NCBI GenBank assembly: GCA_002733205.1
Contig: NVUW01000001.1
Span: 558,001 to 622,000 of the forward strand
Length of the DNA: 64,000 nucleotides
Direction of reading: 5' to 3'
DNA from: Thalassobium sp.
GTDB lineage: Bacteria; Pseudomonadota; Gammaproteobacteria; Pseudomonadales; Oceanobacteraceae
Position 1 is the first letter of the stretch, and each line of letters opens with the position of its first letter. Shown one piece after another: positions 8,743-17,182 of this stretch. Under the pieces are notes generated by a model. That model was given only the letters and a program-made list of their open reading frames with translations, ran no database searches and had not been told where the DNA came from. The position numbers and the translations under genes are program-made.

Positions 8743-8791
8743 GTTTTTTATTGCAGGACGTTGGGCCTTAATACCTGATTCAGAGACATCT

Positions 8792-10621
8792 ATGCAGACT
8801 GACAGAGCATCAAATAATAAAAATGGCCATATCGCTGTGGATGCAATAACCCCCGGGCTTGCGGCAAAACGCCTGATGGTTACGCTGGGTGGTTATTCTT
8901 CAGCAGGCCCGAAAGACGAAAATCAGGATGCTTTTGCCGCTTGTCTCACCACCCAGGAGCATTATAAAGGGGTGGCCCTGTGTGTCGCCGACGGTGTCAG
9001 CTGCAGCGAGCATGCGCAGCAGGCAAGCACCACCAGTGTGACGCATTTTCTGCAGGATTATTACAGCACGCCCGACAGCTGGGATGTAAAAACTGCAGCA
9101 GGAAGAGTTTTATCGTCACTGAATGCCTGGCTGTATCATCATGGTCAGCAGGCCAGCGCCCGCCATAACAGTCTGGTGACGACCTTCAGCGGGCTGATTT
9201 TAAAATCCAATACTGCGCATTTACTGCATGTCGGCGACAGCCGGATTTATCGTTTGCGGGCCGGTATTCTTGAGTTGCTGACCCGCGATCATAATCATCA
9301 GCAGGGAGGGCGTCAGTACCTTAGCCGGGCGCTGGGCATGGATACCCATCTGGAAGTCGATTATCAGACTCAGCCTCTGCAACAGGGGGATGTATTTATG
9401 CTCACCAGCGATGGTGTGCATGGTTTTTTAACCGCCCAGCAATTACAGCAGACTCTGAATAATGCATTGCAGGCTGCAACCGGCAACCACGGAATCAATC
9501 AGCACCGGCTGGAACAATGCAGCAAGCAGCTGGTGCAACAGGCTTTGGCCCAGGGCGGTGACGACAATGCAACCTGCTGTTTGCTGGTGGTTGAACAATT
9601 ACCGCAGACCAATCTGGAAGAAGCGCATCGTACTCTGTGTGAGCGGGTGATTCCGCCGGTAATGAAAACGGGCGATAAAATTGATCATTTTCAGATACAG
9701 GAAATTCTGTATGCCGGTACGCGCAGTCATGTTTATCGGGTGCGTAATCTGCGCGACCAAAAAGACTATGTATTAAAAGCACCGTCGCTGAATTTTCAGG
9801 ATGATCTGGTTTATCTTGAGGGTTTTGTGCGCGAGCAATGGGTTGGCAGCCGGGTCGACCACCCGAATATTATGAAGATTTACCCGCCACTGGATAACAG
9901 CCGCTTTCTTTATCATATTTGTGAAAAACTGGATGGCGACAGCCTGCGCCAGTGGTTGCATGACCACCCGGCTCCGTCTGCTGCCGATGTGCGTAAGCTC
10001 ACCGGACAATTAATTCATGCCCTGCGGGCATTTCAGCGATTGGGCATGGTGCACCGTGATTTAAAGCCGGAAAATGTACTGGTTGACCGTGATGGCGGTA
10101 TTAAATTAATTGATTTTGGCACCGTTCAGGTGCGCGGCCTGGCAGAAATTAACAGCGCTGTTAAAGAAGAATGCCCGCAGGGATCGGTTAACTATATTGC
10201 ACCCGAAACTGTTCTTGGTACGACAGGCCTGCACAATGCCAGCCATCAGAGTGACTTATTTTCGCTGGGCGTTATGGTCTATGAGCTGTTCAGCGGTGCG
10301 CAGCCTTTTACTATGGATCAGGTACACCGGCGCGGAGCGAAATCATTTTCGCAATGGCGTTATACGTCGCTGTTGCAGCATCGTCCGGACTTGCCGCTGT
10401 GGCTGGATCTCTGTATTCAGAAAGCCTGTGAACCCAATCCGGCGGAGCGTTATCAGGCTTATTCTGAATTCTGGACCGACCTGCATCAGCCTAATGCTTC
10501 GCTGCAGCGGCAATACCGGCAGAAGCCGTTTATGGAGCGCAACCCACTGCGTTTCTGGCAAATACTCAGTGGGCTTTTACTGCTTGTGATTATTGTACAG
10601 GCGCTGATTTTTTCCGGCTGA
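8792..10621 (+). CDS. Bifunctional PP2C protein phosphatase / Ser-Thr protein kinase, tail-anchored
   Basis: 609 residues. Residues about 28-270 are a PP2C phosphatase with its metal-binding acidic motifs (DENQDAF, VADGVS, HVGDSRIYRLR, TSDGVHGF, GGDDNAT). Residues about 295-565 are a Hanks-type kinase with lysine K329 in YVLKAPS, catalytic HRDLKPEN at 421-428 and DFG at 441-443. The glycine loop is degenerate (AGTRSHVY). A single hydrophobic segment at about 585-608 ends the protein, so both enzyme domains should face the cytoplasm. As I recall, Pseudomonas genomes also carry such a gene in the nitrate assimilation cluster, which supports a pathway role, but the substrate is unknown. No strong ribosome site is seen. 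Opposing activities in one chain suggest a self-limiting switch. Confidence 0.93.
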   Translation: MQTDRASNNKNGHIAVDAITPGLAAKRLMVTLGGYSSAGPKDENQDAFAACLTTQEHYKGVALCVADGVSCSEHAQQASTTSVTHFLQDYYSTPDSWDVKTAAGRVLSSLNAWLYHHGQQASARHNSLVTTFSGLILKSNTAHLLHVGDSRIYRLRAGILELLTRDHNHQQGGRQYLSRALGMDTHLEVDYQTQPLQQGDVFMLTSDGVHGFLTAQQLQQTLNNALQAATGNHGINQHRLEQCSKQLVQQALAQGGDDNATCCLLVVEQLPQTNLEEAHRTLCERVIPPVMKTGDKIDHFQIQEILYAGTRSHVYRVRNLRDQKDYVLKAPSLNFQDDLVYLEGFVREQWVGSRVDHPNIMKIYPPLDNSRFLYHICEKLDGDSLRQWLHDHPAPSAADVRKLTGQLIHALRAFQRLGMVHRDLKPENVLVDRDGGIKLIDFGTVQVRGLAEINSAVKEECPQGSVNYIAPETVLGTTGLHNASHQSDLFSLGVMVYELFSGAQPFTMDQVHRRGAKSFSQWRYTSLLQHRPDLPLWLDLCIQKACEPNPAERYQAYSEFWTDLHQPNASLQRQYRQKPFMERNPLRFWQILSGLLLLVIIVQALIFSG

Positions 10622-10659
10622 TTCAGGGCCTGTCGACATAAGTCTGTATTAACCGCTGA

Positions 10660-11616
10660 TCAGCGCTTTGCGCTTTTCATTGCACACATCACCATCAACA
10701 CTATCAGCGCGCAAAAAATAAGCTGAGCAAAGGTAATGCTGTCACGCAGCATCAGGCTGATAAATGCCAGGGTAAAAAATGGCTGCAGCAATTGCAGCTG
10801 ACTGATTTTGGCGACACCCGCCGTGGCAAGGCTGCGATACCAGAAACGAAAGCCCCACAGCTGACTGATCAGCCCCAGATAAAGCAGGGCGAGCAGGCTT
10901 TGCACGATATTCTGCTGGTTGCTGTGTACTGCTTCCTCGGCCCACAAACTTCCCCATACCAGCGCCGCCAGTGGCAAATATAAAACCACCATCCAGCAGA
11001 TGGTCTGCCAGCCACCAATCATGGCCGCAGCTCTTGCTCCGGCGCTGTAACCCAGACCGCCAAACACTAAGGTCGCGATCAGCGTCAGCACATGCTGTGG
11101 CTCAAAAGCAGGCAGACTGCCGATGCTGGTGATCACATAACCGGCGAGCAGACCGCAACCGGCAACCGAAAAAAACCAGAAGCGTGGCGGATGACGTTCA
11201 CCCTGCAACAGAGTGGCAAGTAATGACGTTACCAGTGGCAGCCCGGCCAGTACCACGCCCATATCAGCAGCGGGTATACGGGTCAGGCTGAGGCTCAGTA
11301 AATACGGAAAGCCCAGTACCACACCAATACCGGCCAGCAGCAACCAGGGTAAAGCCCGCAGCGGCGGACGTTGCCAGTCATTAATCACGATGACAACCCA
11401 GGCAACCAGTCCTGCGATGACGGCCCGGCTGGCGGCAATAAATTCGGCAGAAAAACTGCTCAGAGCAATTTGCGTCATCGGAATGGTGAGGGCAAACAGC
11501 ATCACCGCAAATATGGCCTGATGAATGGCATTAAATGCAGCTGGCGGGTTTTCCGGTTTGCCGCTGTCAGTGGCGCAGTCAGGAGGTGCAGGGATGGTCA
11601 GAGGCGGGTTTTGCAT
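10660..11616 (-). CDS. EamA/DMT-family membrane transporter
   Basis: 318-residue inner-membrane protein with about ten hydrophobic segments in two repeated halves, as in the EamA (DMT) exporters of amino acids or metabolites. Examples are the segments around AIFAVMLFALTIPM near the N-terminus and FFTLAFISLMLRDSI near the C-terminus. It ends in basic residues (MKSAKR). It is divergent from the MocR regulator, with half-sites of a candidate operator between them, so it is probably that regulator's target. The substrate cannot be told from sequence. It converges on the phosphatase-kinase gene with a 38-base gap. Confidence 0.85.
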   Translation of the reverse strand: MQNPPLTIPAPPDCATDSGKPENPPAAFNAIHQAIFAVMLFALTIPMTQIALSSFSAEFIAASRAVIAGLVAWVVIVINDWQRPPLRALPWLLLAGIGVVLGFPYLLSLSLTRIPAADMGVVLAGLPLVTSLLATLLQGERHPPRFWFFSVAGCGLLAGYVITSIGSLPAFEPQHVLTLIATLVFGGLGYSAGARAAAMIGGWQTICWMVVLYLPLAALVWGSLWAEEAVHSNQQNIVQSLLALLYLGLISQLWGFRFWYRSLATAGVAKISQLQLLQPFFTLAFISLMLRDSITFAQLIFCALIVLMVMCAMKSAKR

Positions 11617-11704
11617 ACATGGCCTTTTGGGTTGGCAGAATCTGAAGAATCATCATGCCGTGGTGCGGGTTGTAGCAGCAGACGCAGGCCAGGAGAGAAG
11701 CAAC

Positions 11705-11776
11705 GGTACAGTCGCGTTGGATTTCTGAACTGTACTGGGTTGAATTGGCCAAACTGTATCGGTTAGCGGTACAGTT
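11705..11776. promoter_or_regulatory. Four TACAGT-type half-sites between DMT and MocR genes
   Basis: GGTACAGT (11705-11712), AACTGTAC (11728-11735), AACTGTAT (11752-11759) and GTACAGTT (11769-11776) form two facing pairs. The inner two are direct repeats 24 bp apart. MocR-type regulators are known to bind paired repeats upstream of themselves and divergent targets, so this is a probable autoregulatory operator. Confidence 0.65.
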
Positions 11777-11838
11777 GTTTCTTTAGAATGACGTTTGTCA
11801 GCGAGCAGCGGCTTTCAACAACGGCTCAGGAGTTCATC

Positions 11839-13317
11839 GTGTTACAGCGCCAGACAGAACAACCCCTCTATCAGCAACTGGCTGGCCGGGTGGCGGAGGA
11901 TATCCGTGCCGGAGTGTTTGCAGCCGGCAGCAAAGTACCCAGTGTGCGTAAACTGGCAGGGCAGTACGGCGTGAGTATTTCAACCGTAACCCAGGCTTAT
12001 GCCTGGCTTGAGGATCAGGGCTGGATTTCGGCCCGGCCACAGTCGGGTTACTTTGTCCGTGGTCATGTGTCGTCTGCTGAGCAACAGACACCGCCGTTAT
12101 CCGCCGGTGATAAACCCAGCGCAGTGACCAAGGCTGAATTTATTAATGGCATGCTGGCTAAGGTCAACCGTCCGGCCATGATCAATCTGGGGGCCGCAAT
12201 TCCGCGTCCGGACTGGTTACCGCAGCGGGTGCTGCAGACCCATATTCAGAAAGTCAGTCGTTTTCATTCTGCCGAAGTATTTGATTATTTATTTTCACCT
12301 GGTCTGGAAGAGCTGCGTAATCAGGTGGCGGTTCGTATGCGCGATGTGAATGTGCGTTGTCAGGCGGATGATATCGTTATTACCCATGGCTGTGCCGAAG
12401 CCCTGGCTCTGTGTTTGCGGGCAGTTACGAACCCCGGTGATCTGGTCGCAGTTGAATCGCCCTGTTATTACGGTTTTTTGCAGACCGCCGATATGCTGGG
12501 GCTGAAAATTATTGAAATACCCACCGACCCGCAGCAGGGTATGAGTGTTGATGCATTAAAGCTGGCATTAGAGCAGTGGCCGGTAAAAGTGATTCAGGTC
12601 AGCAGCCGTTATTCCAATCCGACCGGTTGCAGTTTGCCGGTTGAGCAACAGAAAAAACTGGTGGCGCTGGCCAGCCAGTATCAGGTGCCGGTCATTGAAG
12701 ATGACGTTTATGGCGAAACAGGGTACCCGGTTGCACGTGGACAGACTCAGTTACCGGCTTCGGTACTCAAGACCTACGACCGCGAAGGCATGGTGCTGTA
12801 TTGTTCGTCATTTTCCAAAACGGTTTCGGCAGGCTTACGTGTGGGCTGGTGTATTCCAGGGCGCTGGTACCGGCAGGTGAAAGAACGGCAGACATTTACC
12901 ACCTTTTCGGCGGCGAGTCTGTCACAATACGCGATGTTGTCGTATCTGCAGAATGGTCATTATGATCGCCATCTGCGTCAGTTCCGGGTACGGGCTGCAA
13001 ACAGTATGCAGCGTTTTATTCATGCCATTCGCCAGTATTTTCCTGCCGAAACCCGGGTGAGTGAGCCTGCCGGAGGATTTATTCTCTGGGTCTGTTTACC
13101 CGAGGGGGTCAGCGCAATGGATCTGCATTATGATGCAGCACAGCGTTCGGTCATTATTATTCCCGGCGATGTATTTTCTAATACAGAACATTTTTCCAAT
13201 TATATCCGCATCAACACCGCCATTACCTGGAGTGTGGATGTGGAGGAGTCAATAAAGATGCTGGCGCAGCTGGTAAAAAAACAACAGCAAAAGTACAGCG
13301 ACACTCTAGGAGGCTAG
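11839..13317 (+). CDS. MocR-type transcription factor (GntR winged helix fused to aminotransferase fold)
   Basis: About 492 residues. The N-terminal 75 residues are a GntR winged helix ([18 protein letters not shown] then [16 protein letters not shown]). The rest is a fold-type-I PLP aminotransferase-like domain with the cofactor lysine in [14 protein letters not shown] and EDDVYGE before it. Such proteins sense an amine or PLP and control transport or metabolic genes. The GTG at 11839 is preferred because AGGAG at 11828-11832 lies six bases before it. An in-frame ATG at 11788 would add 17 residues and would begin only 12 bases after the last operator half-site. It is divergent from the DMT exporter and directly upstream of the SMR pump, both plausible targets. 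Confidence 0.9.
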   Translation: MLQRQTEQPLYQQLAGRVAEDIRAGVFAAGSKVPSVRKLAGQYGVSISTVTQAYAWLEDQGWISARPQSGYFVRGHVSSAEQQTPPLSAGDKPSAVTKAEFINGMLAKVNRPAMINLGAAIPRPDWLPQRVLQTHIQKVSRFHSAEVFDYLFSPGLEELRNQVAVRMRDVNVRCQADDIVITHGCAEALALCLRAVTNPGDLVAVESPCYYGFLQTADMLGLKIIEIPTDPQQGMSVDALKLALEQWPVKVIQVSSRYSNPTGCSLPVEQQKKLVALASQYQVPVIEDDVYGETGYPVARGQTQLPASVLKTYDREGMVLYCSSFSKTVSAGLRVGWCIPGRWYRQVKERQTFTTFSAASLSQYAMLSYLQNGHYDRHLRQFRVRAANSMQRFIHAIRQYFPAETRVSEPAGGFILWVCLPEGVSAMDLHYDAAQRSVIIIPGDVFSNTEHFSNYIRINTAITWSVDVEESIKMLAQLVKKQQQKYSDTLGG

Positions 13318-13318
13318 T

Positions 13319-13651
13319 ATGAATACCTGGTGGATTCTGGCGATTGCGATTATTGCCGAAGTAATCGCAACCTCAGCGTTAAAAGTCAGCGAAGGTTTTA
13401 CCCGTTTAATCCCCTCGCTGGTGGTGGTCATTGGCTACAGTATTGCATTTTATGGTCTTGCCCTGACACTGAAAGTGATCCCCGTCGGGGTTGCCTACGC
13501 CATCTGGTCGGGCATGGGTATTGTTCTGGTTGCCCTGATTGGCTGGTTTGTATTCGACCAGAAACTCGATCCGGCGGCCATTATCGGTATGGTGCTGATT
13601 ATTACCGGCGTGGTGGTGATGAATGTGTTTTCAGCCAGTAGCGGTCACTGA
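13319..13651 (+). CDS. Small multidrug resistance (SMR, EmrE-like) efflux protein
   Basis: 110 residues with four hydrophobic segments. The essential membrane glutamate is E14 in [12 protein letters not shown], and the family motifs [14 protein letters not shown] and [16 protein letters not shown] are present. Such proteins act as antiparallel dimers that exchange protons for quaternary ammonium or similar cations. TAGGAGG at 13307-13313 gives a strong ribosome site, and the start lies one base after the MocR stop, so the two genes are probably co-transcribed. It converges with the minus-strand NasB-like gene 18 bases away, with no clear terminator between. Confidence 0.93.
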   Translation: MNTWWILAIAIIAEVIATSALKVSEGFTRLIPSLVVVIGYSIAFYGLALTLKVIPVGVAYAIWSGMGIVLVALIGWFVFDQKLDPAAIIGMVLIITGVVVMNVFSASSGH

Positions 13652-13669
13652 TAATCTTTCAGCACGGTA

Positions 13670-14947
13670 TCAGCAATACGCCTGGCCGAACAATAATGTT
13701 GGCCGCATAGCGGTAACGCTGTCACCCTGTTGCATTAATTCATAATACCAGTGGCTGTCGGCGACATCGCCGACACACAGGGCGCCGACGATGCGTTCGT
13801 CACGTAACAGAATTTTTTTATAAATACCCGCATGCTCATCCAGCAGTTGCAGCACCTCTGTGCTGCTGTCTGCTTCAAACTGACCGATGCTGTGAATATC
13901 GACACCGGATACTTTTAATTTGGTTAAATGCTCGCGCTCCTGATACGTTAACAGAGGATCGGCAGCGCTTAATGCCAGGTGTTGATCGGGCTGACCGGAT
14001 TGATATTGCTGGCGCAGCTGGCGCGCAAGGATGCTGGCCTGTTCCCAGATGGGAGCGACCAGTCCATAGGTATTGCCGTTAAATTCGCAGCATTCGCCTA
14101 ATGAATAAATATGCGGGTGACTGGTACGCATCAATGCATCTACCTGAATCCCCCGACCACAGCGGATACCCGCACTTTCTGCCAGTTCTTTATTGGCAAT
14201 AATACCGGTGGCAAATACCACCAGATCGGTATCCTGTTGTTGCTGACTATTACTGTCCGCCTGTTCAAACTGAATAGTATTGATGTGCAGCTTTGGCGCA
14301 TTGCTGCTGCACAAGTTAAGCGGGGTGCAGCCGGTGCGAACATCAATGCCGCGGTTAAGCAGTTCTTTTTCCAGTAATGCCGACGCTGTGGCATCCATCT
14401 GGCGGTTCATCAAAACAGGATTACGGTGCAGCAGGGTTACCTGAATGCCGTGGCTGCGAAGTCCCGTGGCGGCTTCTACACCCAACAATCCGGCACCAAT
14501 CACGGTGGCGTGTTGTATATCCGGCAAGCGTACAAGCATCGTGTCAACGTCGCGCAGACTGCGGAAACCAACCACATTACTCGCATCTGAACCGGGAATA
14601 TCAGGCACAAAGGAACGGGAGCCGGTGGCGAATATCAGCGCATCATAAGAAAAACGGTCGCCACCAGAACAGATTATCTGCTGCTTTTGTTTATCAATCT
14701 GTTCAACATTCTGATTCAGATAAACAGCAATACGCCGGCTCTGATACCAGTCTTTATCATGCGGCGTAATGGCATTTAACGTTGTTTCGCCGGCCAGTAA
14801 TGGTGAGAGCATAATGCGGTTGTAATGGGCCACAGGTTCATCGCTAAGAACCTGAACGGCACTGAACGGATGATCTTCGCCCAGTTGCTCCAGCACACGG
14901 TTAGCCGCGAGGCCATTGCCAATAATCACCAGTATGTTTGCCGCCAT
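13670..14947 (-). CDS. NasB/NirB-like FAD-dependent NAD(P)H oxidoreductase of nitrate assimilation
   Basis: 425 residues resembling the FAD/NAD(P)H half of NirB. It has an N-terminal dinucleotide fold (ILVIIGNGLAANRVLEQL), a second fold (ATVIGAGLLGVEAA near 150), the FAD motif IYSLGECCEFNG near 285, and a C-terminal dimer domain. It lacks the BFD and sirohaem domains, so it is not a nitrite reductase. By analogy with Klebsiella NasC and Bacillus NasB it should pass electrons from NADH to nitrate reductase; the catalytic subunit is at the left edge of the window. It is the last gene of the nrt operon, after the porin. GGAG before the ATG at 14947 supports the start. Confidence 0.85.
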   Translation of the reverse strand: MAANILVIIGNGLAANRVLEQLGEDHPFSAVQVLSDEPVAHYNRIMLSPLLAGETTLNAITPHDKDWYQSRRIAVYLNQNVEQIDKQKQQIICSGGDRFSYDALIFATGSRSFVPDIPGSDASNVVGFRSLRDVDTMLVRLPDIQHATVIGAGLLGVEAATGLRSHGIQVTLLHRNPVLMNRQMDATASALLEKELLNRGIDVRTGCTPLNLCSSNAPKLHINTIQFEQADSNSQQQQDTDLVVFATGIIANKELAESAGIRCGRGIQVDALMRTSHPHIYSLGECCEFNGNTYGLVAPIWEQASILARQLRQQYQSGQPDQHLALSAADPLLTYQEREHLTKLKVSGVDIHSIGQFEADSSTEVLQLLDEHAGIYKKILLRDERIVGALCVGDVADSHWYYELMQQGDSVTAMRPTLLFGQAYC

Positions 14948-14970
14948 GTATATCTCCTGTTATCTGGCAG

Positions 14971-14997
14971 ATGGCGGTACCGTAAGGGCACCGCCAT
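14971..14997. repeat. Intercistronic hairpin between porin and NasB-like genes
   Basis: Perfect 8-bp inverted repeat ATGGCGGT/ACCGCCAT with an 11-base loop and no U-run. Probably an mRNA-stabilising or processing element in the operon. Confidence 0.6.
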
Positions 14998-15033
14998 ATT
15001 GCTTTAAGACTGAGTGTTAAGGCTGACGCTTAA

Positions 15034-16206
15034 TCAGAATTTTGCTTCCAGCCACAGCCAGGCTTTGGCGCTGTCGGTGCCGGTATCTCCGGCGCTGTAG
15101 GTGGCGTATTTCACACCGGCGCTGTAATGCTCAGCAAAGTTTTTAGCGGCGAGAAAATTAACCTCACTGCCTTTATCGTCATTGCCTTCGTCAGCGCTGT
15201 AGTCATGATACATGGCCAGTAATTTGATACCGGCAACGGCTCCAGCGGCTTTAATGTAGGTATCACTCAGACCATCGGCCGGAGTGGCCAGAAATTTGTC
15301 CGCCCAGCCATTAAACGCATGTTTGGTGGCTAAAGGGGTCTGGAATCCATAGGCGCCGTCATCACTGCCAAGGGTTTCATTGCCCAGTGCGAGAGTGATG
15401 CCGGACAACACCACGCCGCCTTCCAGGGCATAATAACCGGCATCAAAATCATCGCTGGATTGGGTGGCAAATTCAGCACTGTAAATCAGGTTAATATCAT
15501 TGACGGCCGTTTTTCCGGCAAAGCGCACACCATAGGTATCCAGCTTGGCATCACTGTCGTCATCCTTTAATAAATAGGCGTAACCGGTCAGGTTTCCGGC
15601 TTTGAGTCCGGAGTAGGTGGCATTAAGTAAATGGCTGGTAACGTCGGCATCAAATTTACGCAGAATACCGTTAACCTGATCAATGTAAGCGTACTGGAGA
15701 TTCAGATCACCGGTTTTATAGCCTGCTTTTATCGCATCAAAGGTCTGTTCATTCTGACGCCAGCCGACATTACCGACGAAACGGGCGTTATCGAGAATAA
15801 TACGCTGACGACCGGCTACAAGGTTGAAGCCATCTTTGCTGTAGCTGATCTGAGCACGGTTGATCTCGGTGTTCTCCGGATCGGCGACGGTATCATAATC
15901 GGTATTTTCCGGAGCATAGTCGTCGATAGCGGCGCGTACATCTTCAATTTCGTACAGCACTTTAAAGCCGTTAAAATCGGCTGTTTCATAACCCAGGCGT
16001 GAACGCAGGGTAAGGGCGGTCGCTGAATCTTTATCGGCGGCATCGTCATCATCAACGCTTTCATAACGCAGGCGAAGATCGGCAATAACATCCCCTTGTT
16101 TCAGGGTGTCAGTAATGCTGCTTTCTGCCAGCGCACTCTGACTGAATACTATCTGGCTTGCGGCCAAACCCAGGGCTGCAGCGATCAGGGTTTTTCTCAT
16201 TTCCAT
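15034..16206 (-). CDS. Outer-membrane porin, alginate-export (AlgE-like) family, in the nitrate operon
   Basis: 390 residues. A signal peptide of about 27 residues ends in QSALA. It is followed by alternating amphipathic strands (ADLRLRYESV, NRAQISYSKDGFNLVAGRQRI, GDLNLQYAYIDQV) and ends in a C-terminal strand with final aromatic F (LEAKF), typical of outer-membrane beta-barrels. The central GRQRI-x-DNARFVGNVGWRQNEQTFDA pattern fits the alginate-export domain family. The position between the nitrate ABC ATPase and the NasB-like gene suggests it admits nitrate across the outer membrane, although the family name refers to alginate. GGAG eight bases before the ATG at 16206 supports that start; MRKT at 16200 is an alternative. 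Confidence 0.85.
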   Translation of the reverse strand: MEMRKTLIAAALGLAASQIVFSQSALAESSITDTLKQGDVIADLRLRYESVDDDDAADKDSATALTLRSRLGYETADFNGFKVLYEIEDVRAAIDDYAPENTDYDTVADPENTEINRAQISYSKDGFNLVAGRQRIILDNARFVGNVGWRQNEQTFDAIKAGYKTGDLNLQYAYIDQVNGILRKFDADVTSHLLNATYSGLKAGNLTGYAYLLKDDDSDAKLDTYGVRFAGKTAVNDINLIYSAEFATQSSDDFDAGYYALEGGVVLSGITLALGNETLGSDDGAYGFQTPLATKHAFNGWADKFLATPADGLSDTYIKAAGAVAGIKLLAMYHDYSADEGNDDKGSEVNFLAAKNFAEHYSAGVKYATYSAGDTGTDSAKAWLWLEAKF

Positions 16207-16231
16207 TATGTGTTCTCCGGTATGTGATAAT

Positions 16232-17167
16232 TCAGGCGGTTTTCAATGTATTGAGTTTTTCCTGCTCCGGCCCATGGGCATCAGCTTGTCCGGCCGGGGT
16301 GTTTATCGCGCGGGTTTCATTATTTTCTTTTATTGTTGTTTGTTCTGCCGGAGCGCTGCTTTGGGCAGCAGTCTGGCTGTCATCGGTTTTACGCTGTTTT
16401 TCATAGAGGAAACTCAGCACCTGATGGCGGTAATGGTTATAGCGTGGATCATCGGCTAACTGCAGGCGGTTACGCGGACGTTCCAGATCAATGTCCAGAA
16501 TTTCACCGATGGTAGCGGCGGGGCCGTTGGTCATCATAACGATGCGGTCAGACAGTAAGACCGCTTCATCGACATCATGGGTAATCATAATGACGGTGTT
16601 ATTCAGCGCTTTCTGAATGTCCATTAATGAATCCTGAAGGTGGGCGCGGGTCAGGGCGTCGAGCGCACCAAAAGGCTCGTCCATTAATAACACCTGAGGC
16701 TCCATCGCCAGTGCCCGGGCAATCCCCACGCGTTGCTTCATGCCACCGGAAATTTCATCCGGACGTTTATGCATGGCGTGGGTCATATGCACCAGCTCCA
16801 GATTGTGCTCAATCCAGGCTTTCATTTCGGCTTTGGATTTTTTGCCACGGAATACCTGTTTTACTGCCAGCTCGACATTTTCATAAGCACTGAGCCAGGG
16901 CAGCAGGGAATGGTTCTGAAAAACCACCGCACGTTCAGGACCGGGCTCGTTTACTTCTTTGCCCTTCAGAACTACGCCGCCTTCGGTGGCCTGCAGCAGA
17001 CCGGCAACAATATTCAGCACGGTGGATTTGCCGCAGCCGGAGTGGCCGATCAGTGAAATATATTCGCCCTTATTGATTTTAAGGTCGACATTCTGCAATG
17101 CACGGAAGCTGCCTTTGGCGGTGCTGAATTCAATGCCTACCTGAGTCAGTTCGAGTAATGGGTTCAT
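16232..17167 (-). CDS. Nitrate ABC transporter ATP-binding protein (NrtD/NasD type)
   Basis: 311 residues. The nucleotide-binding domain (about 1-260) has Walker A GHSGCGKST near residue 42, signature EISGGMKQRVGIARAL, Walker B VLLMDEPFGALD and switch histidine in MITHDVDEA. It belongs to the nitrate/taurine/sulfonate ATPase group. After the usual end near residue 262 there is a low-complexity tail of about 50 residues rich in Q, T, E and A, which normal NrtD proteins lack. This tail does not resemble the NrtA-like regulatory domain of cyanobacterial NrtC. It is in an operon with permease and binding protein. GGAG precedes the ATG. Confidence 0.92.
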   Translation of the reverse strand: MNPLLELTQVGIEFSTAKGSFRALQNVDLKINKGEYISLIGHSGCGKSTVLNIVAGLLQATEGGVVLKGKEVNEPGPERAVVFQNHSLLPWLSAYENVELAVKQVFRGKKSKAEMKAWIEHNLELVHMTHAMHKRPDEISGGMKQRVGIARALAMEPQVLLMDEPFGALDALTRAHLQDSLMDIQKALNNTVIMITHDVDEAVLLSDRIVMMTNGPAATIGEILDIDLERPRNRLQLADDPRYNHYRHQVLSFLYEKQRKTDDSQTAAQSSAPAEQTTIKENNETRAINTPAGQADAHGPEQEKLNTLKTA

Positions 17168-17182
17168 AATATTCTCCGGTGC

